The translations under genes and the position numbers were made by a program. From contig MCFG01000464.1 of NCBI GenBank assembly GCA_002104895.1, positions 1-35,000 of the forward strand: DNA of 35,000 nt. The letters are read 5' to 3'. Shown here one piece after another: positions 1 through 17,546 of this stretch. The notes below the pieces were generated by a model. It was not told the origin of the DNA and did not search any database. It saw nothing but the letters and a program-made list of their open reading frames with translations. This stretch comes from Anaeromyces robustus (Eukaryota > Neocallimastigomycota > Neocallimastigomycetes > Neocallimastigales > Neocallimastigaceae). How positions within the stretch are numbered: the stretch's first letter is position 1; each line of letters begins with the position of its first letter.

Positions 1-69
1 GCGTTAAATCATTGTATTCCGTCATTAAAGTATATTGATATGACCGTTTATACAAATTTGATTAGATAA
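1..69 (+). CDS. possible C-terminal end of a truncated gene
   Basis: Frame 1 is open for 22 codons from the window edge to a TAA at 67-69. The composition is clearly less A/T-rich than the DNA that follows, which is what marks real exons elsewhere in this window. The peptide contains CIPSLKYIDM, which is weakly reminiscent of a leucine-rich-repeat strand, but it is too short to assign. The rest of the gene would lie upstream of the window. A chance open frame is possible. Confidence 0.35.
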   Translation, partial: ALNHCIPSLKYIDMTVYTNLIR

Positions 70-597
70 AAATTTATGAAATTAATAAAATTTTGTTAGT
101 TTTGTTTTTTAATGAAAATTATATAAACGTTTTTGTCTATTTTTTATAAATAAATATAAAAAAAATAAAAGAATTACTCAACAGATAAAATTTGAAATGA
201 TAAATGAATTAAAATAACCATTATAATATTTTTGTTTGGATGATTTAATTAAATATATATATTTTTTAAATAAATATATAAAGAATTTATAATACTATTA
301 TATTGTAATATATATAGTTAATTCTTTTTATTAATATGTTGTATTACAAGGTTTTTATTATTTTATTTATTAAAATTTTTATATTTACTATTTAAATTTT
401 TACACTTTTTATTAAAACAATTTATAAATTAACATCAATGTTTTAATGAATATTTCATTTAAACATAATTATAAAAATTAATTTTTTTATTAAAATGCAA
501 CATAATAAAGAATAAAAGAAATTAATGGTAAATAAAAACAAGTAAGCATTTTTTTTTTTTTTAGTCTAAAAAAATATGTGAAAGTAAAAAAAAAAAA

Positions 598-628
598 AAT
601 AAATAAATAAATAAATAAATAAATAAAT
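598..628 (+). repeat. (AAAT)n microsatellite
   Basis: About seven to eight uninterrupted copies of AAAT directly after a poly-A run. Confidence 0.85.
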
Positions 629-1130
629 GGAGATTATATATATATAATTTGTTGTATTAAATTTATTATATCAATGAATCAAGGTTATTTTATTAAATAT
701 AGTTTGTACCTTTCTTTTTTTTTTTAAAAAAAAAAAAAAATTGTATATTTTCTATTATTATTTAATCATATTTTTATAATTAAAATTTTCCATTATTAAT
801 TATTATCATAGTATAATTATTATTATAATTTATACAACTTTAATTATTATTACTTTATTATAATAATTAATTCTTCCTTTTATATCGTTATATTACATAT
901 ATTTTTTTTTATTTTGCTTAGGTATATAAATAATTTTTAAAAATAACAAAAATATTAATTTTTTTATGATGTATGTTAAAAAAGTTAATCCACAATTATT
1001 TAATAAATATTAATCATAAATAATATTGAAAAAATATTTTCATAATGAAAAAACTCTATTATTAAATTTTATTAATTCCGAAAAATTTAAAAAATATTTT
1101 AAAAAAGAATTATATAAATAAAAAACAAAA

Positions 1131-1180
1131 TTAAATAAAATGAAATAAAATGAAATAAAATGAAATAAAATGAAAATGAA
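1131..1180 (+). repeat. short AAATG/AAAAT repeat block
   Basis: Repeating AAATAAAATG-like units, five or so copies, with an ATG interruption in most units. It is a smaller relative of the larger AAAAT array at 1363-1610. Confidence 0.7.
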
Positions 1181-1362
1181 ATAAAAAATAAAATTTTATA
1201 TAATTATTTATATAAACAAATATGTTAAAAATTAAAAATAAAATATATTTCGAATATTTAATTATTATAAAATAAAATATGCTTAAAATAAATAATATAA
1301 TAATAAAGTATATAAAAAATAAAAATATAAGAAATTAATTAATATTAAAATATATAATAAAA

Positions 1363-1610
1363 TAAAATATAATAAAATAAAATAAAAAAGTAAAATACAA
1401 TAGAATAAAATAAAATAAAATAAAATAAAATAAAATAAATAAAATAAAATAAAATGAAATGAAATGAAATAAAATAAAAATAATAAAATAAAATAAAATA
1501 AAATATAATATAATATAATATAATATAATATAATAAAATATAATAAAATATAATAAAATATAATAAAATATAATATAATAAAATAAAATAAAATAAAATA
1601 AAATATACAA
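1363..1610 (+). repeat. interrupted (AAAAT)n / (AATAT)n array
   Basis: About 250 bp of AAAAT units mixed with AATAT units, with some variants such as AAATG in the middle. It lies about 200 bp upstream of the first exon of the LRR-PP2C gene. On this strand it is A-rich, whereas the intronic arrays further along are T-rich on the same strand. Confidence 0.85.
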
Positions 1611-1824
1611 ATAAAATATAATGTTAAGATAAAGAGATATTGAATATAAAGTTAAAGAATTGGATAAAAAGATAATTATTATTGAATATTAATATCATAA
1701 TTAATAAACTAAATAAATTAATAAAAATATTAAACCAAGACTTTCATAAAAATATAATTAAATAAAATATAATAAAATAAATAAAATAAAAACATAACTT
1801 CTTATAAATTATAATAATATCTTA

Positions 1825-4800
1825 ATGAAAAAGAGAAATTCAAGTGTTACATCAGGAACAAAAGTTAAAAATGAAGGTATGTTAAATAATTTAATTTGAT
1901 AAAGTATATTTATTTAATAGAAAAATATAATTATGAATAAGCTTTAATAGAAAGAATGAAATAATGATATTAACAAAATTAAATAAATACTGATAGAAAA
2001 TAACATAAAAATATATAAATAAATAAAACAAAATGATACATGAAATATAAAAATTATAACAAAATAAATATAAATAATATTGATATGTTAACAAAAAAAT
2101 TATATTTTATTATATTTCATAATTAATTATATGTTATTAATACATATTATGTACACTTTATATTATATCTTTGGCTTTATTCTGCTTGATATAATTATAA
2201 ATATATATAATTCATTTCATTTTATTTTATCTTTTTTATTCATTGTATAAAAAAAATTTTTTTATTATATAGTGGCATCTAATTTTTTAAAACATTTGGA
2301 AAATACTTACAATGAACAGAAAGAAGAATTAAGTTCATGCAATAAAAAACTAAATGAATCAGATACTAAATATCTAAGCGATAGATTTTGTTTAAAAACT
2401 AAAGGCTTGGTACGTGGATCAAGTAGTGATTTTTTTTATGCACTGGCAAATACACTGGATAAAGAGAATTCAAATGATAAAAATATTGTGTTAGATTTTA
2501 GTAATAATTTTACGTCAAGAAATATGCTATATGCAATATTCAAAACTATTGAAGAAATTCGATGTACAAATGTATTAATACTTAAAAATGTTGGTTTATT
2601 AGAAACAATATTTGAAGGTATGTTAGTGTATATACAAAATTCTAATATACATTAGAATATAATATAATAAAAATTATTTTATTTTAATTATTATCTTAAT
2701 TTTGAATATATAAATTTAAATTATAAATTGAGAAAAAAAATTTTTTTATATAAATTTTGATAAAATATTTTCTTATTGAAATATAATAATGTATTTTTAT
2801 TTAATATTAAACTTGTTAAAAAATATTTTTATATATATATTAATATATTAATTAATATTATAACAACAATAACATAATAATATTAAAATCTAAATATATA
2901 TATATTATCAAATAATAATAATCGTAATATTTCAATAATAATGAATAAATAAATATATGGGTATATTTTACATATTAAATATAAAAAATTTATGTAATAT
3001 CATTAGACGAAAGTGAATCTTATACACCAACAGAAATCATTGGATCATTATTAAAAGTTTTACGTTTAGATATATTAACAGTGCTTGATCTCTCTGATAA
3101 TAATATTGGAAATGAATTTATCCATAGTTTATTTATTCGAGGAATTGCATTTACAACTAATTTAAAGCAAATTAAATTAATAAATACAGGCATTAATAGT
3201 ATAAAAGTTGCTTATGACATGTTAGCTACACTTGGTGCATTTGAATTGCCACATTATTTAAAATCAAATAAAATGGACGTAGTTATAAATAATAATCTTA
3301 AAAATGAATTAAATAATGATAATAAAACATATATGTATGAAATACGTAGTAATTCGTTACCATATTCAGATGATAACATTGTTAAATCTTCAAAAATCAA
3401 TTATTCCATTAATGATGTAGATATTTCAGATAATCACTGGAATACAGAACCATTTAAAATACTTGAAAACTTTCCAAATATTATTCCAAGAACAATTAAT
3501 TATAAATTGCTAACAACAATTCAGTCAGAAAAAATTTCATATCATCTTGATAGGAATAATTTCATAAAATCAATAATTGATTTATTAATATCATCATGTT
3601 CAATTAGAAGAAATTCAAATACAAAGCAAAAAAAATTAATAACGGTAACTCTGCTTATCAATATTAAAATCATAAATTTTATAATTATTATAAATTAAGT
3701 ATTTATAATAACTATATTTGAATATCATTATACATAATTTATAGCTTATCAAAAAAAAGTCAACAAATTGGGCTTTCGGTTATGCCTTTTATAATTCAAT
3801 TAAAAAAGAAAAATGTTACAGTAATTATTATATACATTTAAACTTTAGAGGTAGAGAAGATGAATTCATTGTAGCCTATTTTAAGGGTGTAAATGGAAGG
3901 TAATACAAAAGTATAATATTAATAATTATAAAATAAAATAAATTATTATTTTAAATGTAAAATATAAATTGGATATTAATAATTATATAATTTTATCATT
4001 TTATAACAAAGTAAATATGTCGAGTATTGTCAAGAATGGTTACCAAAATTATTAGAACAAGAGTATAATCACTGCGATAGTGTTTATATTCTTTATGAAG
4101 TTGTTTTTGATAAATTGAATAAAAAAATGAAGGATATGGCTATTAATGTAAATTAAAAACTTGATATTTAATAAATACATTTAAATCATATATACTATAT
4201 ATTTTATATAATATTTAAATTATTAAATTATTTTATTTAAAAAAATAATAAAAACAAACTATATAAAATTGAAAATTAAAAAAACTAACAAAACAATAAA
4301 AAATAAATATATATAATATAATTTTTTTTTAAAGGAAGGAGTAACAATATTAATATTACATATTTGTGAGTATAAAATGTATGTTATAAATTTGGGCGAT
4401 TCAACAGCAGTTCTTAAAACATCAGAGTATAGCATTCCTATTAGATTAACACGACAACATTTAGCTAATAGTTCATATGAACACTCCAAAATTGAAAAAA
4501 GAAATATTTCAACTGACTTATTTAATGAATGTCATTTTGTAACAAGAATGATTGGTTATTCAAAACTATCAAATATAATTAATATTAAACCAGAAATATT
4601 TGTAAGAAAAATTAATTTTGAATGTGATCAATATATAGTTATTTCTGATAGAGATGTATGGAGTGTTTTAAATATGAAAGATGTTGATAAAATATATAAT
4701 GAAGTTATAGGACAAATGAAAGATGAAACGTTGGTTTCATCTAATTGGCCAGATGTTGTTGCTAAAAGAATATTATACCTTGTTAAAAATAAATATAAAA

Positions 4801-5567
4801 TCCAAGATGATATTTCAATTATTGTATTAATTCTCTATAAAAAAGATATGCCAAAATGTAAAAAAAAAATTGAAGATATATCAAACATTACACCATTAAT
4901 GTCAAAGGAGAAAGCTATTTCTTTTCAAAATATTTTTGGAATGATAGGATTAGGAAAAAATGATAAATCTGGAGAATTCGATAGTCAAAGTTCTATTGAA
5001 AAATTGGATAAAAACAATAATAATAGTTATGCTGAATCTTTAGGTAATAATAAATCTGATTTAGAATTATCATTAGCAAGTCACCAGAAAAAAAGAATGT
5101 CACTCAATTTCGAATTCAATTCTAAATTTAATTCTAAATCAAATACAACATTTACCAAAGAAAATGATCTTGGTGGTAGTAGTAGTAGTAGTGGAAATCT
5201 CATTAATACGAATAAAACAAATATATCAACAAGATATTCTAGCTTTAAAAATTATGAGATTCCAATATTTAAAAGTTATGTGTCTAACGAATTTATAATG
5301 GAAATGGAAAATTTCTTGAATAGTAATGCAGAACTCAATACAGTAAATTGGTTTAAAAATGAAGTAAGATCACCAAATAGATTTTCAAGAATTATTAATC
5401 AATTTAATAATTTTGACGAAACGGGATTTAAATCATCAAGTAATTATGAATTAGAAAACCTAGGCATTCTAGATGAAGAAAAGAATAGTATTGATTCAAA
5501 TTCATATAGAAATATATATTCATCGAATGATTTACAAGATGATTTTATTCTTAACCGTAAACAATAA
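1825..5567 (+). CDS. leucine-rich-repeat protein with degenerate PP2C-like domain
   Basis: Six exons join in phase: 1825-1876, 2273-2617, 3007-3644, 3745-3899, 4012-4147 and 4335-5567 (2559 nt, 852 aa). Residues ~95-205 carry leucine-rich repeats, for example LTVLDLSDNNIGN. Residues ~350-610 resemble a PP2C phosphatase fold: a KGVNG segment (392-396) sits where active enzymes have DGHGG, followed by YVINLGDS (458-465), then SDRDVWSVL and DDISIIVL (600-607) in place of the DGxWD and DNxT motifs. Only the last acidic position looks kept, so I infer a pseudophosphatase. The tail is Ser/Asn-rich and probably disordered. LRR followed by PP2C is the order in PHLPP and in fungal adenylate cyclase, but no cyclase domain follows here. 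The start ATG lies in a short first exon, and an additional upstream exon cannot be excluded. Confidence 0.8.
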
Positions 5568-6399
5568 AAATAAAAATATAAAAATAAAAATAGAAACAGA
5601 AACAAATATATTTAAATACATTTATAATTAAAATATATATATATATTTTTATATTTATAATATAAACATACATTATCTACACATACATAAAAAAAAAAAT
5701 AAAAAAAAATAAAAAAAGAAATAAAATAAAATAAAATAAACGCTTAAAAAATATTTAATTACATAATAATAGTATAAACCAATTTTTTTTTTCTTTTTTC
5801 AAAAAATATGTTTATTTCATATAAATATCTAAATTTTTTAATAATATTGTTAATACCAATAATAATATAATGTTATTAATATTATGATATTAAATAAACA
5901 ATATTATTAAATATAAATATATTTAGTATTATCTATATTGTTAATATAGAATAAATGTATCGATAAAAAATTTTTTTCTTAATTATTATTATTATTTTTT
6001 TTTAATTATTATATATTTCTTATGCTATTATTATTAAAACTACAATTAAAAATTTATATATATATATATATTAATATATATATTAAAATGAAGAATTATA
6101 GAGAATATTAAACAAATTATTCAATTTTAAAATTATTATTTATATACTTATAATAATATTAAAAATATATAATAAAAAAATAAATTAATAATATAATAAA
6201 AAAAAAATTCATGCTTTATAAAACATATTTTATAAATTGTTTTTTAATAAATAACATTTTTATATAAAATCTAATTATTATTATAAAGTTATCTTTCTTT
6301 TATGTATATATTAAAAAGGATAATAATTCTTTTTAATTTAATAATATTTAAATAAATATTATAATAGTAATATTAAATATATTATTTTCATTTTATTTA
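5568..6399. other. AT-rich intergenic region between tandem genes
   Basis: 832 bp of A/T sequence between the LRR-PP2C stop and the WRAP53-like start. It holds poly-A runs, short TA tracts and a TTTTCTT-type pyrimidine stretch near 5782-5800. I see no coding frame or RNA gene. Confidence 0.7.
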
Positions 6400-10374
<3,975 letters not shown>

Positions 10375-10777
10375 AAATTCAATAAATGTTATAATTATTA
10401 ACTATATTTAATAACAATATGGTATATTCATTAAAATAGAATTAAATAATCAAAAATTTTCAAAATAAATATAAAAACCAATAAAATAAAAAATTTTTTA
10501 TTGTATAAAATTAAAAATATAAAAATAATCATAATTATAAATAACATTTTTATACAAATTTTTTTTTTTATTTTTTTTTTTTTTATTTATTTTATTTATT
10601 ATTTATATTTTTTTTCTTTAAAATTTATTTCTTTATTTTAATTTTATTTTTTTTTTTTATCTTTTTTTTTTTTATTATTTGTTTAATAAAAAAAACTTTT
10701 ATATTATTTTAAAATTATTTTCTTATGTTTTTTAAAATTATATATATATATATATATATTTTTTTTTTTTTATTTTA

Positions 10778-10835
<58 letters not shown>

Positions 10836-11023
10836 TTTTTATTTTTTTTTTGTTATTTGTTTCTTTAAAATTATTTATATTATTAGATTTTTTCATTTTC
10901 GTTTAAGTATTATTTCTTCTTTTCATGAGTTTTATATTTATTTTATTAAAAAATATATAAAACATAAACATGGCATCTCATTTTATAGTATTTTACTATT
11001 TAATTATCAATAAATTAAACAGC
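10375..11023. other. convergent intergenic region, T-rich
   Basis: 649 bp between the stop of the WRAP53-like gene (+) and the stop of the RhoGDI gene (-). It must hold both 3' ends. The plus strand is strikingly T-rich from about 10556 to 10860, with many T runs of 9-15 and one of 49. I see no coding frame. Confidence 0.75.
10785..10833 (+). repeat. homopolymer of 49 T
   Basis: Uninterrupted T49, the longest homopolymer I see in the window. On the RhoGDI transcript strand it would read poly-A, about 190 bp downstream of that gene's stop. Confidence 0.95.
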
Positions 11024-12415
11024 TTAATCCCAGTCTATTATATTCAAATATAAAAAAAAAAAAAAAGTTAATATCTCTCAAATAAAAAATTAAAATTAAT
11101 ATAAAAAAAAACAATTACCCTTCTTAATATCAAAACTCTGTTCATTTTCATATTTTTTTTTTTTTAATATAAAAAAATTTAATAAGATATTTTGTGTATT
11201 TATCATAAATTATATAATATATATATATATATTGATTTTCCTTACCCATTCAAATTCTAAATGGCATACATTATCATCATCAATAAAACGACTCTTTACA
11301 TTATAATGACCACGTGAAATAAAACCACTTGGTGCAACTTCAGCAGCAAACTTTATTCAAAAATTTAAAATAATAAATAATGTATAAATATTTAATTATT
11401 TTTTTTTTTTATTTATTATAATTTTATTATTAATAACTTATCATACTTTCTTTTCATATGGTTCAAGTTTTGGACCGAAACTTCCAATCATTTCTTCATC
11501 TCTATCGACTTTAAAATTATTAAAATAGAAAAAAAAATTAAAATAAATACTTTAAATATTATATTATTTGATTATATATTATATACATACCCTTAAGACC
11601 CTTTCTCTTAACTACATGGATGTATTTCAAACCTGAAACAACTTCATGTTGAATCCTAATATAATATTAAAAATAATTTTTTAGTATTTATACAATTAAA
11701 TCTTATATATTAATATAAACTTACTTGAATTTAATCTTTAATTTGTATTCGACACCTTCTTTAATAGTAATTGGGTTATCCTTAAGCGTCTCAAGCTTGT
11801 CTTAATATTAATATATATTATTTTAATTATTAAATACTTTTTTATTAAATACTTTTATATTATTATTATTTATTATTATTTTATACAAACCTGGAGAGGA
11901 GACATCTAATACAACATCATCTCTACCTTCAATTTCCATAGCAAGTGATAATACAACAACCTTACGTGGGTCGTCAGCTGGGCCTATTATAAAAAAATTA
12001 TAACTTAAATAATTGTTCTACTTTAAATAATGAAAATATTTAACTTTAATAATTCTTAATATATTTACCAACGGCAGCTTTAAGACCTAAAGACTATATA
12101 ATTAATTTAAATCAAAATTAATATTTATTATTTTTTCAAGAAAAAATTTAATAGTAAGATTTATTATACTTACTTCTTTCCATTTGTTTAAACTTTCATC
12201 TTCTGCATCAAGATTCTTTAATTCATCAATGGTTTTCTTTTCACCAACCTTGTATCCTTCAGTTTGAGTCTATTTATAAAATTAGTATTTATTTATTAAC
12301 ATATATAAATAAGATCAATAAATATTTTCAATATTATTATCCTTATACTTACTGGGTTAAGATCTTCTACAGAATCGCCGTTGCTAACTTGTTGATCAAC
12401 GTTTGGATTGGACAT
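11024..12415 (-). CDS. RDI1: Rho GDP-dissociation inhibitor
   Basis: Ten exons on the minus strand join in phase: 12353-12415, 12174-12269, 12069-12093, 11891-11983, 11725-11800, 11591-11655, 11447-11508, 11246-11350, 11119-11137 and 11024-11034 (615 nt, 204 aa). That matches the usual ~200 aa of RhoGDI. The helical arm reads TIDELKNLDAEDESLNKWKE (residues 34-53), followed by SLGLKAA, GPADDPRKVVVLSL, the immunoglobulin-like sandwich with EGVEYKLKIKF and GLKYIHVVKRKGLK, and a C-terminus EFEWSFDIKKDWD. RhoGDI extracts prenylated Rho/Rac/Cdc42 GTPases from membranes and holds them in the GDP form in the cytosol. The last two exons are only 19 and 11 nt. I accept them because they restore the conserved FDIKKDW end exactly. 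Confidence 0.95.
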
Positions 12416-15400
12416 TTTATTCTTTATTTATTAAACATTGTATATAATAAATAAAAAAAGTTATTAATATTTATCAACATTTAAATTTTTTTAACAAAAA
12501 TAATAAAAATAAATAGTTCCAATAAATTGAAGATTTTATGAATATAATTATAAGAAATTAAACAATTTATTTAATTTATATATATGTGTTTTAATGAGTC
12601 ATTATTTTTTTATAAAAAATAAGGAATAAAAAATATTTAACTATTTTATATATATTAATTTTTTTGATTATGCTTTTGTTATACTCCTGAATATACAATC
12701 AATACAGAAAACATTTAACAATTTATTTATTTTGAAATAATTTCTATTAAATATTTTGTAACAATTTAAAAGCATTTTGATATGAAATTTTCTTTATATA
12801 TATATATTAATTCCGTTTAATATTATTGTTTATAATATTTCTTACTAAATTTTTAAGTTAAAAGTATAAATTGCTTATAATATTTTCCAAGATATTATTA
12901 CTATTATTATTATTTTATATATATTCCCATAACAAAACTATTTATTTTGTATTATTTTTTTTTATTGAAAAATTTAACAATTGTTTATTTCATATATTTT
13001 TCTTCATTATTTTTATATGTTTTTCTTTATTATTTTATATTTTTGTATTTATTTATTATTATTTTCATATCTTTGTATTTATTTATTTATTTTATTTATT
13101 TACTTATTTATTTATTTATATTCAATAATTGTAGTTTAATTTTTATTTTGGATAAAAATAGATAAATATTTGAATATTTTTTTTTATTATTTTTTTTGTT
13201 TATTTTAATTCTTCCTTTAACTCTTTTGTTTATATAAATAAATCTTTAAATTATTATTTTCTTCATTTTTTATTTTATTTTTTTTATTTACTTTTTTATT
13301 ATTTATTTATTTATTTATTAATTTGTTTATTTATTTATTCACTCTTTTATTACTTCTGTTTATTTAATTGCTTATTTTAATTTATTTTTTTAATTTTATA
13401 TCATATAAAAACAAAAATATTAATTCTTTATTTACTTTTTACTAATACAAATAACTCTTACTTTTTAAAATAAGATTAGTTTGAAAGAAAATAAATAAAA
13501 ATATAAAAAAAAAAAATTAAAAAAGAAATAGTTATTAAAAAAATAAATATATAAAAGTAGCTTTAAAGTTTTATATATTTGATTAAACAAAAAAAAACAA
13601 AATTATATATAAATAATATCATATAATTATTAATAATATCAATTTAATTTCTAATTCATTTTATATTATCATTTATTATATTTATTTCTTAATATTTAAT
13701 ATTTAATATATAATTAGTATTATTAACAATAATAATTAATATTTAAATAATTATGGATATATTATAATTACAATAATTAATATTTATAATAAATTATTTA
13801 ATTATTAATTTTTATAATTAATAATTAATATTATAATTAATTATTTTTATATTAATTAATTATTTATATTTAAATACTATTTTATATTTAACATATAATA
13901 GAATACACTACAATATATTAATTTTTTTAATTATAATTTTTAATGATTATTTTTTTCAATTAATTAATATACTAATACAATATAAATATAAGTTTATTTT
14001 CTAAAATAAACAGATTATTATATATTATAATATAATTAAACTTTATATATTTTAATTAAAGTGTATAATACATATTTATATAATATAGAATTAAATTTAT
14101 TACTTAATTTTAATTATTTTATTATAAATAGTAATTGGTGTATAATACATATGTGATATATGTTAATATATTATATAGAATATATATAATTTTCAATACA
14201 TTTATATATACATTAATTATATTTAAATATTATTATATTATATATGCATTTGTGTACGATACTATATACATAAATATTTCATTGGTCACTACTACATACA
14301 TAAACAATAATAATTATTTACTTTTTTTGAAAAAAATGTAATTAGCTAATTCTAAAAATGTTAAATATTTTTATTTAAAATAGAAAAAGTTAATATAAAA
14401 ATAAACATAATAAAAATAATTATAATTATAATAAAATATAATTAATAGATTATAATAATTGATTATATTTATATATATAATATATATATCATATTTGAAA
14501 ATATTTTTTTTTATTTAATAACATTTTTTATTTATATTGTTAAAAGATTATTTAAATTTTAAATATATTCTATAACCATCTATCAAGCTATTTTTCAAAA
14601 TTTTAAATTATTCTCTTTATATAATATAATTTTTTTATATATTATAATTTTATAAAATAATTGAATATATAAACAATTATATCAATTATTTATGTTAATG
14701 AATCTATTATATTTAATACTAATATATATATATTTATAAAATAATGTGACATGACGTGACATCAAGATATATTTGTTATGATATTTCTTCTAAATAAATG
14801 ATATAAAAATTTTTATTAAATAATTATTTTATATATAACCATCATTTATAATTGTATAAATAACTTAACAATTTAATAATATTGATAAAAAATAGGAAAA
14901 AAAAAATATTAAATAATAATATTTTGAAATAGTTAATGTTAATAATTTCATAATAATTTATATTATATAATCATTTATTATTATTAGTTTTTTGTTGGTT
15001 TATGGTAGTATTATTATTATTTATATTATTATTTATTATTTGAATTATTTATTATAATTTTTTTTTATTATTATTATATATTATTTTATTTTAATTTTTT
15101 TTATGTTATAAATAAATAATAAATATAATAATAATAAATAATAATAATAAGGTATGATGATTTATTTTATTATTCCTTATTATATATTTATATATATTTT
15201 TATTAATTGTATATTTTTATATAAAATATATTATTATTATTATTATTATTAAAATATATATATTAAGATTAATATTTTATTACATCAATTTGTGCTACAT
15301 ATTAATATATTTTTACATTCTTAATAATATTTATTAAATGAAAAAATTCTATAATGATTTATTAAATATCTTTAATTTTTATTTTTATCCAGCATTGAAT

Positions 15401-15423
15401 ATATCAATTCCTATATCTTTAAT
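12416..15423. other. 3-kb divergent intergenic region, AT-rich
   Basis: Lies between the start codons of the RhoGDI (-) and ARMT1 (+) genes, so it should carry both promoters. Composition is almost pure A/T with TTTATT-rich stretches near 13070-13370 and TTA runs near 15000-15260. Open frames such as 12871-13128 and 14135-14341 are made of Phe, Leu, Ile and Tyr codons typical of TTT/TAT-rich noncoding DNA. The only standout motif is a TGACGT-type site near 14750. Confidence 0.75.
14746..14764 (+). promoter_or_regulatory. possible bZIP/CRE-like doublet
   Basis: GTGACATGACGTGACATCA contains a TGACGT core and two GTGACAT copies 9 bp apart. It is a local G/C-bearing island in very A/T-rich DNA, about 660 bp upstream of the ARMT1 start. 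TGACGT is the known core of CREB/ATF-type bZIP sites. Function is inferred only. Confidence 0.3.
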
Positions 15424-16127
15424 ATGAATGAATCTTTGTTTCCACCAAAACCATTTTTAAGAGGTGTTATCCAAAATAGTTTTGCAGAAGACACTTTTGA
15501 TAGAAGACTTCCAGACATTTTTTCTCAAGTAATTCAAATTATTAAATGATTATATATTCATTTATTACCTTTATATATATATATTTATTATAAAGTATAT
15601 AATATATAAAGAAAATAATTAAACAATTAATTTTTCTTTTTTTTATTTTTTTTTTATTCTTTTTTACTTTTTTCTATATATTTATTTATAAATAGATATT
15701 AGAAACTTTTAAAGAGGCAGTTAAAAATGTTGATTTATCTGAAATTGAAAAAATCAAAGAAGGAGAAGAAATTACAAAAAAATTAGAAAATCTTCTTGAT
15801 GATTTAAAAAACGATAGAGAATTTAATGAAATTAGTCAAGGTATATTTGAAAATTATTATTTATTATTATTACTATTTTTTCTAAATAAATAAATTTTGA
15901 TTTAATTATATTTATATATAATGATATAATAAATTAAATTTTTTATAATATATAAATGATGGTTAAAATATAAAGATGAATATGAAGATTGTGAAGAATG
16001 GAATGACTGTATTAAATTCTGGAAAAATAGAAATGAGGGTACTTATAAAAAATGTTCATGGCTTTTTGCAGAAAGTTATTTATACCGTGTTTTAGCGTAA
16101 TATATATATTTTCTTAAATTTTGAAAA

Positions 16128-16173
<46 letters not shown>

Positions 16174-16751
16174 TATGTTCTTTTTTTTTTTTACTAACAA
16201 ATTTTTTATATATATTTATTTCTCATATCAAATATATTTTTATTATTAACAAATAATAATAATGAAGTAATTATTTTTCTATTAGTAAATATTGGAAACA
16301 TTATGATCCTTTCATCATGAAAAAAGAAAAATCTCTTATAGGTAATACATGGAAATCTGTTGTAGCTATGGCAAATATGATTAATCCAATTATAAATTCA
16401 AATGAAGATAATTCCCTACGTAGTACATTTTTAAGTTTTTTAAAAGTAATTTTATAATTTATTTATTAGTAAAATAATAATTTTCTTATAATATATTTAT
16501 TTTAATTTTATTAAATCATTTACACATTATTATTACAACATATATTTTTACATATAGTATTCGTTATGGGGTAATCAAGCTGATCTTTCACTTCATACAA
16601 ATACAAAAACAAACCTAACAGATTTTCATAAAATAACACTTGATGATATAAAAAAAAGTGATGATAATCTTATATCTGATGATTCATCAAAAATTTGGGA
16701 TTATATCTCAACTTTAAAAGGAAAGAGAATTGATTTTATATTGGATGTATT

Positions 16752-16789
<38 letters not shown>

Positions 16790-17000
16790 TATTTTATTTT
16801 GCAATATTATTCTAAGACTATATTATAATATTCATTAAATATATATATAATATATATTAAAAATTTAAAATTAATATCATATATTTAAAATTAATGTGAA
16901 TCTCATAATTATTATAAATATTTTAAAATAAAGAATGCTGGTTATGAAACATATAACGATTTAGTTTTTGCTGATTGGTAAATAATTACTATATTGCTAA

Positions 17001-17032
<32 letters not shown>

Positions 17033-17498
17033 TAATTAATAATTATTTGAATGCTTTATATTAAAATTAATGAAGGTTAATGGTAAAAGGTTTTGCTTCA
17101 ACAATCGTTTGGCATTGTAAACGAATTCCTTGGTATGTTAGTGATACAAACATTAAGGATTTCAATTGGATTATTAATACATGTATTAATCCTCCAGATT
17201 CTTTAAAAGACTTCGATAATAGTAATGTTATTGAAATGGCTAAACGTTGGAAAACTTATTTGGAAAATGGACAATGGATATTAAATGATGATATTTTCTG
17301 GACTTCAAATTATCCATTCTGGCATATGGCAAAATTTGCACCAAAATTATATGAATATTTATCAGACTCATCATTGTTAATTTTTAAAGGAGATATGGTA
17401 AATTATTAATTAAAAATATCTATAATTACTATAATTATATACTTATAAATTATTAAGTATAAAATATATTTTATATTTATTCTAATTATTTGTTTTAT

Positions 17499-17546
<48 letters not shown>

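Larger units (their letters stand above)
70..1824. other. AT-rich intergenic region, no gene seen
   Basis: Nearly pure A/T sequence with poly-A and poly-T runs and several simple repeats. No frame shows protein-like composition. The only long open frame, on the minus strand at 1335-1610, is a translation of an (AAAAT)n array and is not a gene. The segment should contain the promoter of the LRR-PP2C gene, but I see no specific site. Confidence 0.7.

Noticed and set aside
1335-1610. 91-codon minus-strand open frame rich in Phe, Tyr and Ile
   Set aside because: It is only the translation of an (AAAAT)n repeat array.
12871-13165. Two overlapping plus-strand open frames of hydrophobic residues
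   Set aside because: The composition reflects TTT/TAT-rich noncoding DNA; no conserved motif or splice partners were seen.
14135-14341. 68-codon plus-strand open frame
   Set aside because: Made of Tyr, Ile and Asn from A/T-rich DNA with no coding-like composition; lies in the divergent promoter gap.
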